From positions 1 to 64,000 of the forward strand of contig JAJYLN010000003.1 in NCBI GenBank assembly GCA_021787665.1: a stretch of 64,000 nucleotides of DNA. The letters run 5' to 3'. The notes beneath the pieces were generated by a model, which was given only the letters and a program-made list of their open reading frames with translations, was not told the origin of the DNA and did no database searches. How positions within the stretch are numbered: the first letter of the stretch is position 1; each line of letters opens with the position of its first letter. Positions 49,550-59,186 of the stretch are shown here, in pieces. This DNA comes from a bacterium. GTDB taxonomy: Bacteria > JAMCPX01. Made by a program: the position numbers and the translations under genes.

Positions 49550-50446
49550 TTAGCTCCGGGGGTGGTACCGGTCGTACATGCGCCTGAGCATCTCAGCGTT
49601 GATGTGGGTGTAGATCTGGGTCGTCGATATATCGGAGTGGCCGAGCATGAGCTGTACCGACCTGAGGTCTGCGCCGTTCGCCAGCAGGTGCGTCGCAAAG
49701 GAGTGTCTCATCGTGTGCGGCGTTACGTGCTTGGTGATATTGAGCGACGTCAGATAACCCTTGAGGAGCTTCCAAAAGCCCTGCCTCGTGAACCTGCCCC
49801 CCCGCTGGGTCAGAAACAGATAGTCCGTATCGCGTGTCAGGTAGGCCTGCCGGGCCGAGCTCAGGTATGCGACGACCGCACCCTTTGCGACGTCGCCCAT
49901 AGGCACTATCCTTTCCTTGCCACCTTTTCCCCGTACGCGCACATATCCGACTGTCATCTCGATCGAGTTCAACCTCAGCTCGACGAGCTCCGATACCCTC
50001 AGGCCAGTCGCGTACAGCAGCTCGAGCATGGCGCTGTCTCTGGCCCGACGGTCTGCGTCCGCTATCGATGACGGACCGGCAAGCAGCCGCTCGACTTCCT
50101 GCTCGCTCATCACCTGGGGGAGCCGGCGGTCCCTCCTGGGCATCTCGAGAATGAGGACCGGGTCTTTCCTGAGGACACCCTCCTTCAGCATGAACCTGAA
50201 GAAGTTCCGTATTGTGACCTGATACCGCACGAGCGACGAGAGGGACGTGCCGGTCCCCTTCAGTCCTGCGAGGAAACCGCGGACGTGCTCCGCGGTCACT
50301 GCCTTGACGTCAACGACGCCCAGCCCGTCGATGTAGGTGGAAAACATCTTCAGGTCAGCGCTGTATGCAAGAACGGTGTTTTTCGAGAGACCTTTCTCCG
50401 AGGCTATGTAGTCTATAAAGCTGTCAACCGCGCTATCGATATGCAA
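49550..50446 (-). CDS. xerD: Site-specific tyrosine recombinase, XerD-like
   Basis: A 298-residue tyrosine recombinase of Xer length. The N-terminal core-binding SAM-like domain ('FIDYIASEKGLSKNTVLAYSADL') covers about 1-85. The catalytic domain has Arg in 'YATGLRVSELVEL', His-x-x-Arg in 'TPHTMRHSFATHLL', His in 'LGHSDISTTQIY', and the nucleophilic Tyr in 'TQIYTHI'. Such proteins resolve chromosome dimers at dif. It lies 35 bp after glnD on the same strand, which is an ordinary housekeeping context rather than a mobile one. XerD rather than XerC is favoured by similarity of motifs, not proven. Confidence 0.88.
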   Translation of the reverse strand: MHIDSAVDSFIDYIASEKGLSKNTVLAYSADLKMFSTYIDGLGVVDVKAVTAEHVRGFLAGLKGTGTSLSSLVRYQVTIRNFFRFMLKEGVLRKDPVLILEMPRRDRRLPQVMSEQEVERLLAGPSSIADADRRARDSAMLELLYATGLRVSELVELRLNSIEMTVGYVRVRGKGGKERIVPMGDVAKGAVVAYLSSARQAYLTRDTDYLFLTQRGGRFTRQGFWKLLKGYLTSLNITKHVTPHTMRHSFATHLLANGADLRSVQLMLGHSDISTTQIYTHINAEMLRRMYDRYHPRS

Positions 50447-50481
50447 GGATGCTGAGCCTCCTGTCCTCCTGCCGGGCTCCC

Positions 50482-53163
50482 CTACGGGAGGCCGGACGGG
50501 GCCTCCTTTCCTATGGCAGTCCGGAGCGCCTCAGTGAGCGCCTGTGAGTCCCGGGCACTCGCAATCTTTCCGCCGCCTATTCTCTCTACATAGAATATGT
50601 CCGCTACCTGATCCACCCTCGTGGTGATCTTGGCGATGGCGATATTGAGGTTGAACCTGGAGATAGTGCTGGTCATGTCGTACAACAGCCTCGGACGGTC
50701 CTGCGTGTAGATCTCGAGCAGCGTATATATGTCGGAGACGTCCTCGTTCACGGTGATCTCCGTCGGCTGACTATTGATGACCTTATCTTTCAGGATGGAA
50801 GGCTTGAATCGTGACGAGAGCAATAATTCCACCGAGATCTTCCCCAGCAGGCATTCCTTGAGCTCGTTAGCGAACTTCTGGAACTTGTAGTCCGCGTAGG
50901 GGTGTATCGTGTCCCTGTCTTCGATCCTGAAGACGTCAACGATCAAGCCGTCCTTTCGCACGGTGATGCTGGCGTCCAGGATGTTGGCGCCGTTGGCGGA
51001 GAGCACGCCTGCAATCGTTGAAAATATGCCGGGCTTGTCCGCAGTACAGATGCTGATCTTCGTATAGCCGAGCCGGAGGTTCGCTGCACTGCTCACGGAG
51101 ACCGTGCCGTCCATCTTGAACTTGTTCATCAAATCGAAGTGCTCGACTATCTCCTGCGGGGAATAGGTGGTGAAGTACCTGGCCCTGAAGCCGTCGAGGA
51201 ACTCCTCCGTGATGCTCGGGTCCACACGGCCCTTCAGGAGATGCTTTATCTCCTCACGCGCGTTGTGGTATTTCTCCGTGGTGAGCCGGGCCATGTCGAG
51301 CCCCTGCTCGAGCGCCTCCTCGGACCTCGTGTAGAGTTCATTGATGAGCCCGCCTTTCCATGCTGTCCACACGTTGGAAGAGACCGCCCTGAGGTCTGCG
51401 ACCGTGAGCAGGTAGAGCATCTTCAGGTTTTCCCGTCTCTTGATCAGCTTCGAGAACTCGTAGATGAGCTTCTCGTCGTTGATGTCCCTGCGCTGCGCCG
51501 TATCGGAAAGCACGAGGTGGTTCCGCACGAGGAATGCCACGAGCTCTGCCTCCTGCTGCGGCACGCCGAGCCTCACCGCTATACCGTAGGCGAGGTCTCC
51601 GCCCTTCCGCGCATGGTCCTTGCCATGGCCCTTCCCTATGTCATGCAGGAACGCTGCAAGCATGAGTGTCCTCTTGCTCTTGACCTGTCGAAAGAGGGAC
51701 TGGAGGAACCTATCATGACCGCTGTCCCGTATCTTCTCGATCTCCTCGACGGTCTTTATCGAGTGTACGCCGACGGTGTAGATATGGTACATGTCGTATT
51801 GTACCCGGAAGGCTATCCCCCTGAACTCGTCGATCAGCAAGCCCAGGACGCCGCAGTCGTTCATCTGGGAGAGGATCGCACTGAGCCTGTCTCCTTCGAA
51901 CAGGTCCAGGAAGGCCGGGAACACCGCGCTGCGGAGGACCTCGATACTCAATCCGGCGATCTCCCGCCGGAGGGCGTTTTTCAGCGAGACCGATGGATTG
52001 AGGCCGTGGTCCGCGAGCACCCTGAACGTGCGGATGACCTCTTCCGGGTTGGTTGCATAGACGCTCGTGCCCTGACTCCCCGGCAGGAGCTGCCGGTGGC
52101 TAGTCGCATAGTACCCGGCTATCTCCGTATGTTTCTCGCCGTTACCCGGCGTGATGTGCGCGTCTCTGAGATATCTTATGTAGTCGTCCGTCAGTTCAGC
52201 GACCCGATGTGCTATCTCGTAAAAATTGCTGAGAAACTTCTCCACGCCGAGAACGTCCTCCTCGTTTTCGTAGCCGGAAAAGGACGAGAGGTGCTTCTGG
52301 ACCTCGAACGTGAGCCGGTCATTCTTGCTACCGCTGAAGAAGTGCATTTCGTTCCTCAGGCGCATGAGGATGTTGTAGTCCGCAATGAACCTGTCGCAGG
52401 TCTCGGCGTCCAGGAACGGCGAGCGCCTCAGCTCCGTTATATCGGTGATGTCGGAGAACAGCCTGGTGAGCCACAGCATATTGTGGACGTCCCTCAGCCC
52501 CCCGGGACATTCCTTGATGTTGGGTTCGAGCATGTACACGGGCCTGCTGTATTTTTCTCTCCTCGCCAGGATCTCCGCCTCACGCTCATGGAAGAGTCCT
52601 GGTGCGGCGTCCCTGACCATGGCATAGAACCTTCCGGAGAGTTCCTGATAGAGACTGCGGTTGCCGGCGATGTAGCGCTGGTCCATCAGGGAGGTCAAAA
52701 CGACATGATCGTCCTGAGCGTCGTCGAGACAGTCCTCGACAGTCCTGGAGCTATGGCCTATCTCCAGCTTCGTGTCCCATAGCGGATAGAGAATGCTGTT
52801 CTGAAAGCTCTCGGACAGGGTGTCGCGGTAGAGAAAGAGCAGATCGATGTCCGAGTATGCGTTCAGCTCTGCCCTACCGTACCCACCGAGGGCGATGACT
52901 GCGGAGGCATCGCCCGGGCCACGGTCCGCCACACTGCTGAGCGTCTTGATGAGCCGGTCGATGTAATCGCTGAATACGACGGCGAAATCGTACCCCCTGA
53001 GGCCTGCCTGGTGATAGCTGCTAAGCCTGGTCCGCAGAACACTGATGTATTCCTTCGTTACGACGTCCCTGTTCGCGCTGCTGATGCCACCGAGCAGCGG
53101 GGACAGCAGGCTATTCAACTCCTGCTCAATTTCGCTCCTGTGTGCTTCTTCCGGCTGGTGCAT
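50482..53163 (-). CDS. glnD: [Protein-PII] uridylyltransferase/uridylyl-removing enzyme
   Basis: An 893-residue bifunctional nitrogen sensor that uridylylates and deuridylylates PII. The nucleotidyltransferase motif 'LGGYGRAELNAYSDIDLLFLY' is near residues 92-112. An HD domain lies around 445-570 ('YTVGVHSIKTVEEIE', 'AAFLHDIGKGHGKDH'). Two C-terminal ACT domains follow ('ICTADKPGIFSTIAGVLSANGANI' and 'YTQDRPRLLYDMTSTISRF'), which bind glutamine. All four expected domains are present and full length. The PII gene itself is not in this window. Confidence 0.95.
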   Translation of the reverse strand: MHQPEEAHRSEIEQELNSLLSPLLGGISSANRDVVTKEYISVLRTRLSSYHQAGLRGYDFAVVFSDYIDRLIKTLSSVADRGPGDASAVIALGGYGRAELNAYSDIDLLFLYRDTLSESFQNSILYPLWDTKLEIGHSSRTVEDCLDDAQDDHVVLTSLMDQRYIAGNRSLYQELSGRFYAMVRDAAPGLFHEREAEILARREKYSRPVYMLEPNIKECPGGLRDVHNMLWLTRLFSDITDITELRRSPFLDAETCDRFIADYNILMRLRNEMHFFSGSKNDRLTFEVQKHLSSFSGYENEEDVLGVEKFLSNFYEIAHRVAELTDDYIRYLRDAHITPGNGEKHTEIAGYYATSHRQLLPGSQGTSVYATNPEEVIRTFRVLADHGLNPSVSLKNALRREIAGLSIEVLRSAVFPAFLDLFEGDRLSAILSQMNDCGVLGLLIDEFRGIAFRVQYDMYHIYTVGVHSIKTVEEIEKIRDSGHDRFLQSLFRQVKSKRTLMLAAFLHDIGKGHGKDHARKGGDLAYGIAVRLGVPQQEAELVAFLVRNHLVLSDTAQRRDINDEKLIYEFSKLIKRRENLKMLYLLTVADLRAVSSNVWTAWKGGLINELYTRSEEALEQGLDMARLTTEKYHNAREEIKHLLKGRVDPSITEEFLDGFRARYFTTYSPQEIVEHFDLMNKFKMDGTVSVSSAANLRLGYTKISICTADKPGIFSTIAGVLSANGANILDASITVRKDGLIVDVFRIEDRDTIHPYADYKFQKFANELKECLLGKISVELLLSSRFKPSILKDKVINSQPTEITVNEDVSDIYTLLEIYTQDRPRLLYDMTSTISRFNLNIAIAKITTRVDQVADIFYVERIGGGKIASARDSQALTEALRTAIGKEAPSGLP

Positions 53164-53192
53164 AGCGACGCCCCCTTTCCACGCCTGCCGGC

Positions 53193-54578
53193 TTAGTATG
53201 CGCCCCGACGGGAGAGGATCGCCGGTATCGTCCTGAGTAAGATGATGACATCGAGCAGCAAAGACCTGTTTTTTATGTAATAAAAGTCGTACTCCAGGTT
53301 ATCGTGCAGCGGAATGTCCTTCCTTCCGAGTATCTGCCACAGGCCCGTGATGCCGGGCTTTACGGTCAGCCTCTTCTTCTGCCATTCCCGGTACTGCTCC
53401 ACGATGAACGGCATCTCCGGCCGGGGACCCACGATGCTCATGTCTCCCTTGAGGACATTGAGGAGGTTCGGCAGCTCGTCCATGCTCGTCTGTCTCAGGA
53501 ACCTGCCGACCCTGGTGATGCGGCGGTCCCCCGATCCGTCCGGCGAATAGGCGTAGGGGTCTGTCGAGCTGTACATGGTCCTGAACTTGTAGATCCTGAA
53601 GGGCATACCGTTCAGGCCTATTCTTTCGTGTATAAAGAACACCTCTCCTTTCGAGTCGAGCTTGATCACGGCAGGGATGACGATCCAGAGAGGAAGGGAA
53701 AGCAGGGTGAGCAGCCCGGCGATCACGATGTCCATGAGTCTCTTTGCCACGACGTAGGTAACGTTCTCTTTCTCCTCCTTGAGGTCGAACACCGGAAAGT
53801 CTTCTATGAACTCAATGTCCGCGTTGTGCGCCAGTACTCCAAAAACGTCCGATGCGATCCTGAAACCCACCGGCAGGCCCTCGCACTTCATCACGAGATC
53901 CATGATGCGGTTATGTGCGAGCGAGGGGATCGCTATGAAGACCTCGTCCACAGCGGAGCGCTGGACCACGTCGCGTATGTTGTCCGTCCTGTCGAGTACC
54001 GGTATCTTCGATATGGTCAGGGCCGACTTTTCCGGACTGTCGTCGAGGAACCCCACGACGGTATATCCCTTCTCCGGGTGATCCGCTATCCTCTGCAATG
54101 CCCGTATACCCGTCGTGCCTGCTCCGATAATGAGGCAACGCACATGTCCGTAGCCGAGTCTCGTCAGGCTGTGCTGGACGCTCAGGACTATGAGCCGTGA
54201 CAGCCCCACGAGCAGGAAGGTCAGGCCGATAAAAACGAGGACGACCGAGCGCGCGAAGTCGTACTCTTTGAACAGGAACGACACGGACATGACGACGAGC
54301 GCTGCGAGCAACACGCCGCGCAGGAGGGCCTGGACCTCGTCGAGCGTCCTCTTGAGCTTCCCGGGCCGGTACGAGCCGAAGACGCTGCTCGCGATGACCC
54401 ACAGGACCACCACCATCGGGTAGGACTCCGCGTATATGTAAAAGGGATTGATCGCGTACCCGAACAGCGGTGTGAGCGCCCATCGCAGCCAGTAGGCGGA
54501 GAACCATGCGATGGATATGGACACCGCATCGGTCAGTACTACGACGATGTACCACTTTTTCAGCAGCCAGTCTTTCAT
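53193..54578 (-). CDS. Undecaprenyl-phosphate glycosyl-1-phosphate transferase
   Basis: About 461 residues from the ATG at 54578; a GTG at 54605 would add nine residues and overlap the upstream gene. Four N-terminal membrane helices precede a CoA-binding-like Rossmann domain ('CLIIGAGTTGIRALQRIA', about residues 140-260). The C-terminal bacterial sugar transferase domain begins after the membrane segment 'IVIAGLLTLLSLPLWIVI'. It carries 'KGEVFFIHERIGLNG', 'YKFRTM', 'RQTSMDELPNLLNVLKGDMSIVGPRP', and 'VKPGITGLWQI'. It would load the first sugar phosphate of an exopolysaccharide or O-antigen on undecaprenyl phosphate. No other polysaccharide genes are adjacent. Confidence 0.9.
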   Translation of the reverse strand: MKDWLLKKWYIVVVLTDAVSISIAWFSAYWLRWALTPLFGYAINPFYIYAESYPMVVVLWVIASSVFGSYRPGKLKRTLDEVQALLRGVLLAALVVMSVSFLFKEYDFARSVVLVFIGLTFLLVGLSRLIVLSVQHSLTRLGYGHVRCLIIGAGTTGIRALQRIADHPEKGYTVVGFLDDSPEKSALTISKIPVLDRTDNIRDVVQRSAVDEVFIAIPSLAHNRIMDLVMKCEGLPVGFRIASDVFGVLAHNADIEFIEDFPVFDLKEEKENVTYVVAKRLMDIVIAGLLTLLSLPLWIVIPAVIKLDSKGEVFFIHERIGLNGMPFRIYKFRTMYSSTDPYAYSPDGSGDRRITRVGRFLRQTSMDELPNLLNVLKGDMSIVGPRPEMPFIVEQYREWQKKRLTVKPGITGLWQILGRKDIPLHDNLEYDFYYIKNRSLLLDVIILLRTIPAILSRRGAY

Positions 54579-54595
54579 CTGCCCGGTTCGGGGAA

Positions 54596-55384
54596 TCAGA
54601 ACCACAGTCCGAGCGCAAGCAGCGTGTTGAGGTTCGTTATCTCCATACTTCTGTTACTTTTGGTGACCGTAGTGTCTTCGTACTTCGCACCGATCACGAG
54701 TCCGATCTGGCGCATGAACCGTATGCCGACCTGGAGGCCCAGTCCGAGGTCGGAGATGCCGTCGAACGAGTACGCCACCGTGCTCGTGCCGCCCCCGATA
54801 CCGGTACTCGCCGATGCGATGGTAAGGTTGGAGTACGGCGTCCAGAAGCCGTAAGAACCCAGCAGAGAGAGCTCGAGATGGTTGCCGATGAAGCTGTGCA
54901 CCCTGAGGGACACGCCGAGCGTGGAGATGATGATGCCCTCGACGTCGCCCTTGACGGATGTTAGATTGGTCGAAGCACCCCCCATGCCTGCAGCGGTAAG
55001 TCCTATGTAGGGGCCGACCATCACAGCCAGGTCCTTCATCGTGAAGCCCACGCCCTGAAAGTCCATATTGAGGTTCGTCATAAAGGTCTTGTTCGTGGTC
55101 GTCCCGTCGCTGAACTTGACGGAGCCGAGTCCACCGCCCAGAAGCGTCACATGGTACGCGAGGTACAGCCCTTCCGCGTCTTCCTCCAGATACCCTATGA
55201 AATTCCCGGCATTGATGCCCTGCACGCCCGTAAGATCGGAAGTCCTGTCCCAGGTGTCCGTGCCCATGCCGATAAGCAGCCGCGCGTGCGTGTCGAGCGG
55301 GTCTGCCACCTGCCGCGCCTCGGAACGCACCGGAGCCGCTGCCACTGCCGCAGAAATTATAATAAGCGCAACGAGTTTTTTCAT
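54596..55384 (-). CDS. Predicted outer-membrane beta-barrel protein
   Basis: A 262-residue exported protein with a signal peptide ('KKLVALIIISAAVAAAPVRSEA'). The mature part consists of alternating hydrophobic/polar strands, including 'GLYLAYHVTLLGGGLG', 'LAVMVGPYIGLTAAG' and 'LGLGLQVGIRFMRQIGLVIGAKYED'. It ends in a C-terminal aromatic ('LALGLWF'), the BAM recognition pattern. No family is recognised. A good promoter (TTGTGA-17-TATAGA) and a GGGAGG ribosome site precede it. The next gene downstream, the glycosyl-phosphotransferase, follows within about 17 bp, so a link to envelope assembly is possible. Confidence 0.72.
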   Translation of the reverse strand: MKKLVALIIISAAVAAAPVRSEARQVADPLDTHARLLIGMGTDTWDRTSDLTGVQGINAGNFIGYLEEDAEGLYLAYHVTLLGGGLGSVKFSDGTTTNKTFMTNLNMDFQGVGFTMKDLAVMVGPYIGLTAAGMGGASTNLTSVKGDVEGIIISTLGVSLRVHSFIGNHLELSLLGSYGFWTPYSNLTIASASTGIGGGTSTVAYSFDGISDLGLGLQVGIRFMRQIGLVIGAKYEDTTVTKSNRSMEITNLNTLLALGLWF

Positions 55385-55404
55385 AGCAACCTCCCTCTCC
55401 CGAA

Positions 55405-55433
55405 TCTATAACGCATCGCAATCTTTTTCACAA
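55405..55433 (-). promoter_or_regulatory. Sigma-70-like promoter
   Basis: On the minus strand TTGTGA (55433-55428) and TATAGA (55410-55405) are separated by 17 bp. The start codon of the outer-membrane protein gene is about 20 bp downstream. Confidence 0.5.
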
Positions 55434-55581
55434 GCACGGGGACCGCAACCCCCTGATTCCTATTCAAAACTGGAAAGCATACCATTTTTATTGTTATGGG
55501 TATGATACAACGAACCTCTGCGCATGATCAAAACCCAAAAAATGGTTGACTCTTTTCTTATTCCCTGTAGATAGGTGATCT

Positions 55582-57027
55582 ATGAAAGTTGGCTTCGGCA
55601 ATAAGATTCTTATCATAGGGTACGGTGCTGTCTCCCAATGCACGATCCCGATCTTCCTCGATCACATAGACGCACCGAGGGAGAACATCACGGTGATCGA
55701 CTTCGAGAACAAATCTGCAAGGCTGAAGCCGCTCACCGACACCGGGATAAAGTTTGTTCGTACAAAGATAACGCCCCGGAGCCTTACGTCGGTGCTGGAC
55801 GCCTACGCAGGCCGCAACGGGCTGATCGTTGACCTCGCATGGAACATCGGTGCTATGGACGTCCTGAACTGGTGTCACCGCAACAACACGCTCTATGTGA
55901 ACACCTCCGTCGAGGTATGGGACCCCTACCGGCGCGAGGAGATCTTCGAGAAGACCCTCTACTGGAGACAGATGCAGATAAAGGAGCTCAAGGAAAAGTT
56001 CGGCGATTCGACGACTGCGGTCCTGGACCACGGTGCGAACCCCGGGCTTATCTCCCACTTCACGAAGCAGGGACTGATCGACATCGCGGATGAGATCGTC
56101 AAAGACAAAAAGCTCTCCGGGGCACTGCTCGAGGAGATGCAGGGCTATACAAAGAGTAAGGACTTTGCAAACCTGGCAAGGGTGCTCGGGGTCAAGGTGA
56201 TCCACTGCAGCGAGCGGGACACGCAGATTACGAACAAACCGAAAGAGGTGGACGAGTTCGTCAACACGTGGAGCATCGAGGGCTTCAGAGAGGAAGGCAT
56301 AGCCCCTTCGGAGCTGGGCTGGGGAACCCATGAGAAGAAGCACCCCTCGCTTACCTACGAGGCGCCGTACGGCCCCAAAAACCAGATATTCCTGGCGCAG
56401 ATGGGCATGAACACGAGGGTCAAGTCGTACGTGCCGGAGGTCGGGCCGATCGAGGGCATGATCATACGGCATGGGGAGGCATTCGGGATCTCCGACCGGC
56501 TGACCGTCTATGACAAGAATGGCAGCCCGCTGTACAGGCCTACGGTACATTACGCCTATATGCCCTGCCACGAGGCGATAGTCTCCCTCGCTGAGCTCAG
56601 GGCACGTAACTATGAGCTGCAGCCGAAGCTGCGGATCATGACCGACGAGATCATCTCCGGCAAGGATCTCCTCGGCGCGCTGCTCATGGGACATCCCTAC
56701 AACTCGTGGTGGACAGGATCGATCCTGAGCATCGAAGAGACACGGCGGCTTGCTCCGGGACAGAACGCCACCACGCTCCAGGTGGCGGCAGGGGTTGTCT
56801 CCGCGGTGCGCTACATGATACAGAACCCGAGGAAAGGCATCCTTCTGCCGGACGACCTGCCACACGATTACATCCTGAACATAGCTCGGCCGTACCTCGG
56901 AGAGCTCCACTCCAGGCCCTATGACTGGACCCCGCTGAAGAGCAGGCCTGTTTTCTTCAAAGAGAACCCGGGGCACAGCGTGGACGTCGATCCGTGGCAG
57001 TTTGAATGCTTCATGCCTTTACCATGA
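55582..57027 (+). CDS. hss: Homospermidine synthase
   Basis: A 481-residue member of the bacterial homospermidine synthase/saccharopine dehydrogenase-like family. It would make sym-homospermidine from two putrescines in an NAD+-dependent reaction. The Rossmann start 'ILIIGYGAVSQCTIPIFLDHI' and 'ITVIDFENKSARL' match the family, as do 'LYVNTSVEVWDP' and 'AVLDHGANPGLISHFTKQ'. An AGGTGA ribosome site lies close to the ATG. The following gene, an ornithine decarboxylase, starts 3 bp later and would supply putrescine. Both are probably cotranscribed. Confidence 0.85.
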   Translation: MKVGFGNKILIIGYGAVSQCTIPIFLDHIDAPRENITVIDFENKSARLKPLTDTGIKFVRTKITPRSLTSVLDAYAGRNGLIVDLAWNIGAMDVLNWCHRNNTLYVNTSVEVWDPYRREEIFEKTLYWRQMQIKELKEKFGDSTTAVLDHGANPGLISHFTKQGLIDIADEIVKDKKLSGALLEEMQGYTKSKDFANLARVLGVKVIHCSERDTQITNKPKEVDEFVNTWSIEGFREEGIAPSELGWGTHEKKHPSLTYEAPYGPKNQIFLAQMGMNTRVKSYVPEVGPIEGMIIRHGEAFGISDRLTVYDKNGSPLYRPTVHYAYMPCHEAIVSLAELRARNYELQPKLRIMTDEIISGKDLLGALLMGHPYNSWWTGSILSIEETRRLAPGQNATTLQVAAGVVSAVRYMIQNPRKGILLPDDLPHDYILNIARPYLGELHSRPYDWTPLKSRPVFFKENPGHSVDVDPWQFECFMPLP

Positions 57028-57030
57028 ACG

Positions 57031-58221
57031 ATGGACAAAGAGACCCTTAAAAGACTGGCCGAAGAAAACGGCACCCCTCTCCTGATCATGGACCACGGGC
57101 AGATACGGAGGAACTATCAGGAGTTCAGGGAGAGGCTCCCGAGGATACAGATCTACTATGCGATAAAAGCGAACTCCGAGCCCGAGATAATAAAGACGCT
57201 GCTGAAGCTCGGCTCGAGCTTCGACGTGGCCTCCCTGAGCGAGTTCAACCTTATCTTCGATCTGGTCAGGCATCTCGAGCCCCGGGAGCTGCAGAACTTT
57301 ATCTGGAACAACATCATCTATGCGAACCCGGTTAAAAAGCCGGACTCCCTGCATGTCCTGAACCTGTACAAGCCGCTGCTGACCTACGACAGCATCGAAG
57401 AGATGGCGAAGATACGGGTACACTCGCCGGACGCCGGACTGTTACTGCGTATAAAGATATCGGACGAGGGCTCTGTAGTGAAGCTCTCGAACAAGTTCGG
57501 GATCGATCCGGAGCAGGCCGTGGACCTGATAGGGAAGACGATAAAGGCTGGCCTGACCGTGGAGGGCATAAGTTTCCACGCCGGGAGCCAGTGCAACAAG
57601 CCGAGGAACTTCGTGAAGGCGCTGAGGACCGTTGCAGAGATCTTCAAGGAAGCCGCGTCGAAAGGGTTCCCGATAGGTGAGACGGTAACGAAGGGCTATC
57701 CGATAAAGATCGTGGACATCGGAGGGGGCTTCCCGGTGCCATACAATGGGGACGAACAGTCTTTCGAAGGCCTGGCCGCCATTATCAACAAGGAGATCGA
57801 CCGGCTCTTCTCGAAGGACGAGGTGCTTCTGCTCGCGGAGCCGGGAAGGTTCATGGTAGCTAACGCAGGGACCGAGGTCGCGAGCGTCATACTCGCGAAA
57901 CACTCCACGGACATCCCGTCGTATCATATCGATGACGGGGTCTACCATACCTTCTCTGCGTTGCTCTACGATCACATCCCGATAAAGGTGCGGTCGGTCA
58001 AGGACGGCGAGCTCAGGGAATGCAGGCTGTTCGGCCCGACGTGCGACGGACTGGACACGCTCTCGGAGAACACCTACATCCATAACACCGCGAAGGTCTT
58101 TCTGCCGCAGCTAAACGAGGGCGACCTGGTCTATGCGGAGAACATGGGCGCCTACACCACCGCCTCCTCGACCAATTTCAACGGGATGCCCCCGGCGAAG
58201 GTCGTCCACATCAACGTCTAG
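57031..58221 (+). CDS. Ornithine/lysine-type decarboxylase (alanine-racemase fold, group IV)
   Basis: A 396-residue PLP-dependent decarboxylase. The PLP lysine is K46 in 'IYYAIKANSEPEI'. The phosphate-binding glycine loop is 'VDIGGGFPVPY', and 'AEPGRFMVA' contributes the conserved glutamate/arginine. The substrate-specificity segment is 'GPTCDGLDTL', the CDGxD form typical of ornithine decarboxylases rather than diaminopimelate decarboxylases. Its product putrescine is the substrate of the adjacent homospermidine synthase. Carboxynorspermidine decarboxylase is a less likely alternative, since that needs a carboxynorspermidine dehydrogenase partner. Confidence 0.87.
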   Translation: MDKETLKRLAEENGTPLLIMDHGQIRRNYQEFRERLPRIQIYYAIKANSEPEIIKTLLKLGSSFDVASLSEFNLIFDLVRHLEPRELQNFIWNNIIYANPVKKPDSLHVLNLYKPLLTYDSIEEMAKIRVHSPDAGLLLRIKISDEGSVVKLSNKFGIDPEQAVDLIGKTIKAGLTVEGISFHAGSQCNKPRNFVKALRTVAEIFKEAASKGFPIGETVTKGYPIKIVDIGGGFPVPYNGDEQSFEGLAAIINKEIDRLFSKDEVLLLAEPGRFMVANAGTEVASVILAKHSTDIPSYHIDDGVYHTFSALLYDHIPIKVRSVKDGELRECRLFGPTCDGLDTLSENTYIHNTAKVFLPQLNEGDLVYAENMGAYTTASSTNFNGMPPAKVVHINV

Positions 58222-58234
58222 CCCGGTTTTTTGA

Positions 58235-58263
58235 TTGACAATAGGTCATTTCTCGTCGATATA
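58235..58263 (+). promoter_or_regulatory. Sigma-70-type promoter for the folate C1 operon
   Basis: TTGACA (58235-58240) and GATATA (58258-58263) with an optimal 17-bp spacing. The folD ATG is about 70 bp downstream, leaving a short GC-rich leader (58270-58310) followed by an AT-rich stretch. Confidence 0.65.
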
Positions 58264-58331
58264 TAGAGTGGATGACGGCCCGGCCAAGGGCCTTGCTTGC
58301 GGCTGGGACATAAAAATTTTATAGCTATACC

Positions 58332-59186
58332 ATGGCACAGATAATAGACGGCAAAAGTGTTGCGCTCCAGATAAAGCTCGAGGTCAAGGAACAGGTAGCG
58401 AGGCTCAAGGCAAAGTACAATCTGATCCCCGGGCTCGCCGTGGTACTTGTCGGCGATGATATAGGGTCGGTGACGTACGTGAGGAACAAGCAGAAGGCCT
58501 GCGACGACGTGGGGATCCGATCGAGGACCTTCAGCTTCTCGTCAGACGTCGGACAGAAAGAGCTGGAGATCCTCATCAACGAGCTGGACCGCGATCCCCA
58601 GTACAACGGCATTCTTATCCAGATGCCGCTGCCCCGGTCGCTCGACGCGAGGGCGCTCCTGAACATGATAATCCCGGACAAGGACGTCGACGGTCTCCTT
58701 CCCTCGAACATCGGCAAGCTCGCCATCGGCGAAGAGGCGCTCTACCCGTGTACCCCGCTCGGTATCATGATGCTCCTCCAGAGATACGCGGTACCGGTCT
58801 CCGGGGCGCACGTGGTCATCGTCGGCCGGAGCAACCTCGTGGGGAAGCCCCTCACCCTGATGATGATCTCGGCAAACGCTACGGTGACGCTGTGCCACAC
58901 GAAGACGCGGGATCTCCCCGGCATCGTGGGCCAGGCCGATATCCTGGTCGCGGCCGCGGGCAGGCTCGGTCTCATCCGGGGCGAATGGATCAAGCAGGGG
59001 GCCGTGGTCATAGACGTCGGCATGAACAGATCGCCGGAGGGCAAGCTTGCCGGGGACGTCGAGTTCGCGCAGGCCGAGAAGAGGGCATCCCTTATTACGC
59101 CGGTCCCGGGAGGGGTGGGGCCTATGACCATCGCCATGCTCATGCGCAATACGCTCCTCGCAGCCGAAAGGCAGATGAGACCATGA
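58332..59186 (+). CDS. folD: Methylenetetrahydrofolate dehydrogenase/methenyltetrahydrofolate cyclohydrolase
   Basis: A 284-residue bifunctional FolD of standard length. It interconverts methylene-, methenyl- and 10-formyl-tetrahydrofolate. 'GLAVVLVGDDIGSVTYVRNKQKAC' contains the catalytic Tyr and Lys. 'GILIQMPLPRSLDARALLNMI' and 'DKDVDGLLPSN' are family motifs. The NAD(P)-binding 'VVIVGRSNLVGKPL' and 'DVGMNR' follow. Its stop overlaps the metV start (ATGA). It heads an operon containing the methylene-THF reductase and glycine cleavage proteins, so it works in C1 transfer rather than only in purine synthesis. Confidence 0.97.
   Translation: MAQIIDGKSVALQIKLEVKEQVARLKAKYNLIPGLAVVLVGDDIGSVTYVRNKQKACDDVGIRSRTFSFSSDVGQKELEILINELDRDPQYNGILIQMPLPRSLDARALLNMIIPDKDVDGLLPSNIGKLAIGEEALYPCTPLGIMMLLQRYAVPVSGAHVVIVGRSNLVGKPLTLMMISANATVTLCHTKTRDLPGIVGQADILVAAAGRLGLIRGEWIKQGAVVIDVGMNRSPEGKLAGDVEFAQAEKRASLITPVPGGVGPMTIAMLMRNTLLAAERQMRP

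Noticed and set aside
48904-50446. Prophage or integron based on XRE regulator plus tyrosine recombinase
   Set aside because: The recombinase has Xer length and lies beside glnD in a housekeeping setting; no phage structural genes or attC sites are seen.
55546-55573. TTGACT/TAGATA promoter immediately before homospermidine synthase
   Set aside because: Its start point would fall almost on the ATG although an AGGTGA ribosome site is present, so a leaderless promoter here is doubtful.
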